Positions 1-6,227 of a stretch of DNA of 14,402 bases are shown in pieces. Positions within the stretch are counted from its first letter, which is position 1. Each line of letters opens with the position of its first letter. A program made the position numbers and the translations under genes. Source of the DNA: Stephanodiscus triporus (lineage: Eukaryota; Bacillariophyta; Thalassiosirophyceae; Thalassiosirales; Thalassiosiraceae); assembly GCA_036939755.1 (NCBI GenBank), contig JALLAZ010000722.1:1-14402 (forward strand), given 5' to 3'. Under the pieces are notes generated by a model that was not told where the DNA came from, searched no databases, and saw nothing but the letters and a program-made list of their open reading frames with translations.

Positions 1-2
1 CC

Positions 3-1685
3 AAACTACGAGCGAAATCTACCTGGCAACCCCCCCTCCCTCCACGACAAGTTGACTACCGCGTCAACAACTTTCTCAAGGGGCTGAGGAGTCTCTTTCG
101 TCGGCGAGTGGGAAGGCAAAATCTGACCCCCCATCAACGACGACTCCTGGCCTCCCTCCAGACGAACAAGGAAATCATCATCGCCAACGCCGACAAGAAT
201 CTAGGCCCAGTAGGCATCGATGCAGAGAAATACATCAAGATGGGGCTGGATCATTTACTTGACCCAACCACATATCAATTGCTCACCGAAGACCAAACGG
301 CGCTAGACATTGATGAACTCAGGAAGGAGATCCACGCCTGGACAGTCCGCCATCGACGCTCGCTCCCAGATGACACAGTCCACTTCATCAGGGAGCACAT
401 GGATAAGTCGATGGGAGATCCCCTTGGCTACTTCTACCTGCTCATCAAGCTCCACAAGCTGCCGGTTACAGGACGCCCCGTCTGCTCGGATTGTGGCAGC
501 CTACCCCACGCCCTTGGACGCTATGTTGACGGCGCATTGCAACCTATCGTTCAGGACCAAGCACTCTATTTCAAGAACTCAGCAGAGTTGAAGACTGAGC
601 TTGAAAGCCTGACCCTACCCGCTAATGCCAGCCTGTTCACATACGATGCGGTAGCCATGTATCCGAGCATCAACACCGCAGACTGCATGGCGAGACTCAC
701 TGAATACCTCTCGAAGAAAGAGGTCTCTTGCCGGTATGGATTCTCACCAGCAGCCCTGCTGGAAGCAATCGAGCTGGTCATGTTCAACAATCGCATGAGA
801 TTTGGCGATATCATCGTCAAGCAGCTCAGTGGGATAGCAATGGGCATGTCCCCAGCTCCCACCATTGCCAACTTATACGTGGCAATCTATGAGGAAATGC
901 ACGTGTTGGAATATCTCCCTTCGCCGGTCCTATATCTCCGTCGCTTCATCGACGACGGCCTCGGCATATGGTTACATGACCCAGATCCAACGGTTGATAT
1001 GAGGAAATGGAAGGAATTCCAAGGCTGCCTGAACAGGAGTGGGCTCAGTTGGACCTTCAGCGATCGCGGACGGGAGGTAGTCTTCATGGACCTACGCCTG
1101 AAGATTGAAGGAAACCAAATCAAGTCCTCCCTCTATGCCAAGCCCATGGCACTCCACCTCTACCTCCCGCCACACTCCTGCCACGCTCCAGGTGTCCTCT
1201 CTGGGCTAGTCTACGGCAATGTCCTCCGCATCCATCAACTATGTTCAGATGAAACAGATGTCATGAAGGAACTCAAGCTTTTCCTCCACCGCCTCCTAGA
1301 CCGAGGATACCAGCTTCACCAGCTTACTCCTCTCTTCCAGCAGGCCATGGACAACGCCAAAGCATATCTCCAACGTACAGCACTTGACCACCTTCGTGCT
1401 CGTTCCAAAAAGGAGACAGCTCATCGCCGACGAGTATTCCTCCACCTCCCATACCACCCTGCTAACCCTTCTTCAAAAGACATCCAGAAGCTGTGGGCGG
1501 GACGAGTCGCCAACCCTCCCGGCCAACCATCCCTCAGCTGCTTGACCAATGAGACAGGGTACAACATCCCCATCGAGCAACTTACCATTGCTTGGCATCG
1601 CCCACCCAATCTGGGCAACCTCCTATCCTACAGGAAACTACACAACCGTACGGGGCTGAAAGTATCGTCCTTCATCGCGACTTGA
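3..1685 (+). CDS. Reverse transcriptase of a Penelope-like retroelement, 5' end cut by the window
   Basis: RNA-dependent DNA polymerase of a mobile element. The frame has no stop from base 3 and no ATG near its first visible codons (base 108 is GTG), so it continues left of the window; 560 codons are visible. Counting from base 3, I see an N-terminal ADKNLGP block (about 63-69), an IKLHK..GRPVCSDCGS block (148-166), motif A FTYDAVAMYPSI (catalytic Asp 215), motif B SGIAMGMSPAPTIANLY (276-292), motif C RFIDD (catalytic Asp pair 317-318), and a following H..G..SGLVYGN..R...LCS thumb-region block. A late WHRPPNLGNLL stretch (531-541) resembles the linker that precedes the GIY-YIG endonuclease in Penelope elements, but the frame ends 19 residues later, so no endonuclease is present downstream in this frame. 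No frameshift or internal stop is seen, so the copy may be young. Reverse transcriptase is certain; the Penelope-like assignment is from motif style and less sure. Confidence 0.93.
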   Translation, partial: KLRAKSTWQPPLPPRQVDYRVNNFLKGLRSLFRRRVGRQNLTPHQRRLLASLQTNKEIIIANADKNLGPVGIDAEKYIKMGLDHLLDPTTYQLLTEDQTALDIDELRKEIHAWTVRHRRSLPDDTVHFIREHMDKSMGDPLGYFYLLIKLHKLPVTGRPVCSDCGSLPHALGRYVDGALQPIVQDQALYFKNSAELKTELESLTLPANASLFTYDAVAMYPSINTADCMARLTEYLSKKEVSCRYGFSPAALLEAIELVMFNNRMRFGDIIVKQLSGIAMGMSPAPTIANLYVAIYEEMHVLEYLPSPVLYLRRFIDDGLGIWLHDPDPTVDMRKWKEFQGCLNRSGLSWTFSDRGREVVFMDLRLKIEGNQIKSSLYAKPMALHLYLPPHSCHAPGVLSGLVYGNVLRIHQLCSDETDVMKELKLFLHRLLDRGYQLHQLTPLFQQAMDNAKAYLQRTALDHLRARSKKETAHRRRVFLHLPYHPANPSSKDIQKLWAGRVANPPGQPSLSCLTNETGYNIPIEQLTIAWHRPPNLGNLLSYRKLHNRTGLKVSSFIAT

Positions 1686-1700
1686 TTCGAGTATGCCCCT

Positions 1701-1757
1701 TATTTTTTGAGCAGGGGCAGGCCACCTTCGGTGGCCTTGCCCTCTGCTCAAAAAATA
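1701..1757. repeat. Long stem-loop directly after the RT stop codon
   Basis: The arms are 1701-1726 and 1730-1757. The outer 14 bp (1701-1714 with 1744-1757) pair perfectly, TATTTTTTGAGCAG against its complement. The inner GGGCA-GGCCACC arm pairs with GGTGGCC-TTGCCC with two single-base bulges, around a three-base TTC tip. It starts 15 bases after the RT stop. Because the T-run sits in one arm and the A-run in the other, it would look like a U-tailed hairpin on either strand. Possible roles are an element 3' structure recognised by the RT, a 3'-end formation signal, or a separate small insertion. Confidence 0.9.
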
Positions 1758-1775
1758 CAATTGGTTCTCTTAGTG

Positions 1776-1960
1776 GTGACCTCCCAAAATGTGGAGGGAA
1801 GTCACTTTCATATTGGTTCTGTTTTTTTAGAGGGGCTTTCTTGTGCGCCTCTCTTTTTTGAACCTCCTTTTTCTATGTACTTCCAAATTTCATACCGCGC
1901 CAGAATTCAGAGCCCTTTTACTAGGTACTCCTGCATATTTTTTGGCGCACCAAAAAGCAG
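1776..1960. repeat. Further stem-loops in the 3' flank of the RT
   Basis: Three weaker foldbacks follow the long hairpin. GTGACCTCCC at 1776-1785 pairs with GGGAAGTCAC at 1796-1805 with one mismatch. AGAGG at 1829-1833 pairs with CCTCT at 1848-1852, nested inside GGTTC (1815-1819) and GAACC (1860-1864). CTGC..TTTTTGG at 1931-1945 pairs with CCAAAAAGCAG at 1950-1960 around a CGCA tip. The word ATTGGTTCT also occurs twice, near 1759 and 1812. No coding signal was recognised between 1686 and 2182. The cluster is probably the untranslated 3' part of the retroelement, but its true end cannot be placed. Confidence 0.6.
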
Positions 1961-2182
1961 CTCTAACACTTACTCCTACACCAGAATTTCGCCACTCTGT
2001 CACGAAATTACTGCCATAATTACCTCAGAAGAGAACGATCGAAACAGCAGCCCGCTGTCAGGTTGTAGCAGTAAATTAAGAGCCTTTTTATGGATAACAT
2101 TCCGACATTCAAACCAACCAGTTGATTGTTGCATCCAACCCCCATCAAAGATGCAGGGGGGGGGGAGCTGTCAGTTATCGAC

Positions 2183-2853
2183 ATGTACACGCTCCGCGCC
2201 CGACCTGCCATTGATCCTTGGACCGCACGAGGCTTTCGCGACAGTGATGCAGATCGATGCGGTGAGGTGGACGTCAGGAGCAGGGCGTCCCTTAGTCCGA
2301 TATCTGTCAAGGCGACGATCGGCGACGGGGGAGAAAGGATCATGGTCGCGGCCGACGCTCGCTGGACGAGCTCGCGCGTGGGCGTTGAGAACTGCGACGC
2401 CTGCCACGTCGACATGTCCCTGCGTGGCGGCCTAGCGACGGCGGGCCGCGTTGGCGCTCCCCTGGTGGTTTCGCTCCGCATTCTCAATCTGAGTATGGAA
2501 CCCAGGGATCTGATGCTCCTGATGGCCAAGGACGGCGAGGGGAGGGATAGCGGTTTGTGGTGGGAACGGCCGGTGGCGGAGGGGGGAGGAGGCTGAGGAG
2601 GACCGGATGAGTCAATGGGATCAGAAGGTTGTTGCATCAAATTTTGAAGGGTCCTTCGCTTGCCAAGGAGAATCAAGTCAATGGATATACACTCGGAGTG
2701 TGGGGGCTGTCTGGAGACGATGATGGCACCACACGGCATCACCAGGATCACGAGCTATTGGCAGTGGATGCCACCTTGCTGCTGGGCGAGGTGAAGGGTC
2801 GGCACAAAATCGAGGCCGGGCTATGCTTCATGCCTTTTAGGTATTTCATATAA
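2183..2853 (+). pseudogene. TRAPPC13-like C-terminal fragment, truncated
   Basis: TRAPPC13 is a subunit of the TRAPP tethering/GEF complex in Golgi trafficking. Frame 2 from the ATG at 2183 reads through [15 protein letters not shown] and [22 protein letters not shown], the order seen in the TRAPPC13 C-terminal beta-sandwich (a W in a strand, then a strand, then an N-x-S...DL turn). It stops at 2594-2596. Frame 1 then carries [10 protein letters not shown] and [21 protein letters not shown], resembling the next family strands, and stops at 2851-2853. An intron 2553-2677 (GT/AG, 125 nt) would join them in phase into 181 aa, about half the family length. The last strand is absent, although CTTTTAG|GTATTT at the end could be another donor. 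The N-terminal half is missing, a 10-G run lies at 2156-2165 just upstream, and mobile DNA flanks it. A relic is most likely; a partial gene with undetected exons is possible. The family call rests on pattern recall. Confidence 0.42.
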
Positions 2854-3207
2854 TAGACTATGCTCTATTGCTCCGTGCACACAGACTAAGTCCACGAAAA
2901 TTGACTTCACAATATTTTGCCACCTCTTCTCATTATTTCATTAGTCGGACCCTTGCCTTCTAGGAAAGTGACGTGTTTCGGCAGTCGTCCCTAAAATAAA
3001 TTTAACAAATTTATACAAAAAAGCCTATCTGAGTAACAAAAACATGCAATGACAAATGCCCTTTTGATCTGTTCATAGTTTCATTAGCAATAGTTGTTCA
3101 GCATTTCAACTTAACAGCTTTACCCCTACGGACGCAGATATGCGCCCAGTTTTTTTTTTGAGCTCCGTTGGAGATTAGTAACTTTTTGAATATCCACCCG
3201 CTCACCT

Positions 3208-3244
3208 AGCTGAAGACATCAAAATTTAGCTGAGCTCTTCAGCT
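3208..3244. repeat. Inverted repeat, 8-bp arms
   Basis: AGCTGAAG at 3208-3215 is the exact reverse complement of CTTCAGCT at 3237-3244, with a 21-base spacer that itself contains AGCTGAGCT. It is short enough to be chance in AT-rich DNA; no associated gene is seen. Confidence 0.5.
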
Positions 3245-3327
3245 TTATTTTTGCTGTTTCACATTTAGATGAAGCTTGTCGCATCAATGAGCTGAGTAAG
3301 GGGTCCGTTTTGGGGTACAAAACTCTC

Positions 3328-3370
3328 ACTTTTAGTTAGTAAAAAAGTACGATATGCGCTAGCTAAAAGT
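3328..3370. repeat. Inverted repeat, 12-bp arms, possible MITE end
   Basis: ACTTTTAGTTAG at 3328-3339 pairs with CTAGCTAAAAGT at 3359-3370, 11 of 12 positions, over a 19-base spacer. It is preceded at 3300-3318 by GGGTCCGTTTTGGGGTAC. This combination resembles subterminal sequence of small non-autonomous DNA transposons, but no matching second terminus or target duplication was located. Confidence 0.5.
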
Positions 3371-3711
3371 TACTTGTGTATTGTGTTTTCATCATTACGA
3401 CAATGACGACGACCATGGCATCCGTCAGGCCAATACGTTGCGAGCACTCACCCATGGCGGCATTTAGGGGCTTCGCATGAAGCCACCAAAACGCTTCATC
3501 GGGCGATGTGCCTCTTGCCGTATTGCCCTGATCGGATTCGTCGTCGAAAGCATTACATTTTTTTCATAGTTAATAGAGTAGCTGTAATTAAATTGATTAC
3601 TCTATCAATTAATCGATTCCATTAAAATGCTTTGTCCGCCCCCTACCCGAACCCCTCTCCCGTGTCGTGTTTGTTCCGGATCGGGTCTACTGCAAAATCC
3701 ATGCCGCTGGA

Positions 3712-4420
3712 GGCGGCGGAAGCTCACCATGCTGTTGATTGTTGTGTTTTGTGTGAGTTTTTTTTCCACCAGAACCCTTATAGGGGTAAAGCTGTTACCT
3801 AAATCATATACACCGACCAAGAAAAATTATTTACCGAACTGAATGATATATTTTACATCAGGTTTGACTTAGCCCCTTCCAAAAACGATCCTATTATACT
3901 TCCCTGCGCCTCCCGCTCATTGTTCCCTCCTCCGCAGTCCCCTCCATCATGGCCGCCGGTTTTTTGGTTGGTTGTTGTGTGATTATCTTCAATAGGGGCC
4001 GCTGTAAGCCACAATGTATTTTATATTATTTATTTTTTGTCAATCTATTCACCGCCCCAAACAATTGGACAGTGCATCCCCCCGCGCGCCCCCCCACCCA
4101 CCCGCTCTGCTATAACAGCCCACCTACCACTGCCGCCAACTTTGGGTTGATTGTTGTGTTTCATCATGAAATGGCAGCCCACAACCTAAGGCCAAGGCCC
4201 CACCTCTCTCTCTATTTTTGATGGGGCTGGTGTTGGCGCCCCAAACAAGGGAACCAATAGCATTGCTGCCTAACCCGATGGTGTGCGCTTTGCATGGAAC
4301 CATAGGGAATGGCGGCATCATGATTTGGTGCTGCCACTAACCAACCCATTGAGGGAGAGGGCTGAAGCCGCTAGAGGGTAGGGCGGCGGCAGCTCATTTT
4401 GGTTTTTGTGTGTTGTGAGC
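3712..4420 (+). repeat. Four degenerate interspersed copies of a GCCGCC...GTTGTTGTGT motif
   Basis: Copies lie at about 3712-3760, 3951-3990, 4131-4165 and 4381-4420. Each pairs a GGCGGCGG or GCCGCC block with a following (T)GGTTG(A/T)TTGTTGTGT-like block 5-15 bases on. Copies 1 and 4 also share AGCTCA between the two, and copies 1 and 3 share GTTGATTGTTGTGTTT exactly. Copies 1-3 are preceded by C-rich pyrimidine tracts. Spacing is irregular (about 239, 180 and 250 bases), so this is not a simple satellite. It could be an old duplicated non-coding element or nested MITE debris. Confidence 0.45.
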
Positions 4421-4520
4421 GCCTTTAAGCTTCCTTCTGGTAGAAAGTTGATATCGGCCAAGGCAAAATGGCTGACTTTAGCATGCTCATATAAAAAAAG
4501 TAACCAAACAACACCCCATA

Positions 4521-4575
4521 TGTAAAGATATGTGCCAAACCATCATCATTCATAGATTTGGCACATGTATTTACA
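4521..4575. repeat. 19-bp imperfect inverted repeat (hairpin)
   Basis: TGTAAAGATATGTGCCAAA at 4521-4539 pairs with TTTGGCACATGTATTTACA at 4557-4575, 17 of 19 positions, across a 17-base spacer rich in CATCAT. The final 9 bp next to the spacer are perfect. It lies 5 bases downstream of the word AACCAAACAACACCCC (4501-4516), which looks like a small transposon terminus. No coding sequence overlaps it. Confidence 0.75.
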
Positions 4576-4670
4576 AAAGGGTGGGCAGCTCTACACACAT
4601 GCAATGAGAGGAATCTTATTTACTACATAGGTACTCTAAGCTTTTTTCTTTTTTTTAGTGGGCATTTTAG

Positions 4671-5411
4671 CTAGATTCACTAAATAGGGTGTCTCTTCCA
4701 GAAAAATTATCTATCATCATTGCGGAGGCTTTATTTGGAAGAACCGAGTGGAAGGGGAGGAGGGATATTTTTGATAGATGCATGTATAACAAGAATAATG
4801 CAAAACACCTAGGAGAATGGGATGTGTTGTTTGCAGCATTTGAATCTTGTGGGGGTATGCCTACGGAAGACACAATACTATATATTTGGAAATGCACTCA
4901 GATACCCAAACGTAGAGGCATGGAAGCCAAGATCATTGCGGAGGCTTAATTTGGAAGAACCAAGTGGAAGGGGAGGAAGGATATTCTTGATAGATGCATT
5001 AATAACAAGAGTAATGCAAAACGCCTCGTAGAATGGGATGCATCGTTAGCAGCATTTGAATCTTGCGAGGGTATGCCTGCGGTAGGCACAATGGTATATA
5101 AATGAAATTGCAATCCTCAGCTGGCCAAACGTAGAGGCATGGAAGCCAAGATCATTGCGGATGCTGAATTGGGAAGAACCAAGTGGAAGGGGAGGAAGGA
5201 TAATCTTGATAGATGCATTAATAACAAGAGTAATGCTAAACTCCTCCGAGATTGAGATGGCTGGTGAGTATGACAAATCGGCAAAGGGTGGCCTGTTGGT
5301 ATTGGGCTTGCTCCACGTCTTGATGGCGGGATTCAACTCTTATTCCGCCATGCGACAAATATCGATGAAGAGGATACAATGACCGCATTGAATGATAGTG
5401 ATAGCCAATGA
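4671..5411 (+). pseudogene. Decayed tandem coding repeat (units of 72 and 73 codons)
   Basis: Three direct copies begin at ATTGCGG in 4719, 4935 and 5154, spacings 216 and 219, both multiples of three. Copy 3 is matched for only about 100 bases. All copies lie in the same frame. Copy 1 is open and reads IAEALFGRTEWKGRRDIFDR ... AAFESCGGMP ... YIWKC ... KRRGMEAK. Copies 2 and 3 keep GRTKWKGRKD.LDRCINNKSNAK. Internal stops fall at 4947-4949, 5103-5105, 5253-5255, 5265-5267 and 5271-5273, with no frameshift. After the last one the frame runs on as GWPVGIGLAPRLDGGIQLLF to a stop at 5409-5411. There is no ATG at the left (the open part is bounded by a stop at 4668), although a poly-pyrimidine tract and AG near 4659 and 4701 resemble 3' splice sites. 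I do not recognise the family. A relic of a repeat protein is the best reading; a non-coding satellite is possible. Confidence 0.55.
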
Positions 5412-5522
5412 TACTTGACTAATCTAAGAGTAAAATCAGGTGTTGGTTGTGCATCTAATATTACGGTAACAATCTTTCACACATCGTCCCATTTTTGCCT
5501 CGTATGATATCCTTTCCCAAAT

Positions 5523-6090
5523 TCAAATGTGACCGACTAATCTCCGGTGGATGTCGAAATTGACATTCAACCGACCCCAGCATCCCTCGTTGATATCAAA
5601 CGTATCCGCCATCAGACGGCCGGTGGCCGGGTCTTCGATGACGAGCCTCATGGCCTCGTGCGCTCGATGTGACCAAATGCATCGGCTATGTATGGCAGCA
5701 CAATCATCATCATTGACCAAAGTGCTTCGATGGGAACAAGCGATGTCAACTGCTTCCGCTCGCGTTCTGATGCAGCGTAAGGAAATTTCAGAGGGCACCA
5801 ATCGTCGTGCTACACGGCCCTGCCCGCCCGAATTCTCCGTCGATGCTGTAACTATTATAGAAATGAACAACGCGGGCTCCTTATTTGTTGTGAAAGAGCC
5901 GCTTGACTGGATTCTCTTCAACAAAGTCCATAATTGCTTGTCTACTGCAAAACCGAAGTCTCATGGCATCTATTTACAATCTCTGGAACAAGCAGAAAGA
6001 CGAATTCGAATGGACCTTGAAACTCTTGATGCCGATGACATTCCGCCTACAGCGACACTACCTGCTCACCCCACCCCAAAACAAGCTTGA
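5523..6090. other. Unresolved stretch open on both strands
   Basis: The plus strand has an ATG frame 5551-6090 (179 codons), ending in a charged then proline-rich tail (QAERRIRMDLETLDADDIPP). The minus strand is open from about 5957 down to 5523, ending MADTFDINEGCWGRLNVNFD; it has no clear ATG but a TTTTGCAG sequence near 5942-5949 could be a 3' splice site. Wobble positions of the two frames coincide, which explains why both stay open if one is real. The minus frame reads more protein-like at 5523-5660, the plus frame at 5870-6070. No domain is recognised in either. It is more GC-rich than the DNA to its left. At most one frame is likely to be coding. Confidence 0.25.
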
Positions 6091-6119
6091 GATGCAGACA
6101 AAATGCTTAGCGTATTCAG

Positions 6120-6164
6120 GACCTTTCAGAACGCGACAATACGACCTTTCAGGATGCGACAATA
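6120..6164. repeat. 22-bp tandem duplication
   Basis: GACCTTTCAGAACGCGACAA plus TA at 6120-6141 is repeated at 6143-6164 with two changes (20 of 22 identical, period 23). It lies within the 137 bases between the end of the possible plus-strand frame and the stop of the helicase gene, so probably in a 3' untranslated region. Confidence 0.85.
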
Positions 6165-6227
6165 AATCCGGGGCTCAGTTCTTTCCGCGGCGTATGTTTT
6201 AACGTTATGTTATGACCTTCTCACTTC

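Larger units (their letters stand above)
2854..4670. other. Gene-poor AT-rich stretch with scattered repeats
   Basis: No convincing coding region, tRNA or rRNA was found over 1.8 kb on either strand. All frames are broken within about 90 codons and none shows a family signature. The stretch holds inverted repeats near 3208, 3328 and 4521, four degenerate copies of a short motif between 3712 and 4420, poly-T and poly-pyrimidine tracts, and C-rich blocks at 3640-3660 and 4079-4105. A GC-richer island at 3400-3550 contains a short minus-strand frame of about 29 codons ending near 3467 that could be decayed coding sequence. Confidence 0.7.

Noticed and set aside
1707..2435. 242-codon plus-strand open frame after the RT
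   Set aside because: It begins inside the hairpin, has no ATG-led domain, and overlaps the better-supported frame 2 reading at 2183-2552.
2626..2660. Possible hammerhead ribozyme core, as expected in Penelope long terminal repeats
   Set aside because: GGATGAGTC resembles part of the conserved core, but the full CUGANGA/GAAA core and pairing stems are absent.
2020..2751. 243-codon minus-strand open frame
   Set aside because: Ser/Pro/Arg-rich and antisense to the TRAPPC13-like fragment; no recognisable family.
3640..3700. Possible tRNA (GTTC-containing stretch)
   Set aside because: No acceptor or anticodon stem can be formed around the GTTC word on either strand.
4719..5255. CRISPR-like direct repeats
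   Set aside because: Only three units of over 200 bp without spacer/repeat alternation, in a eukaryotic context; they are tandem duplicates of one sequence.
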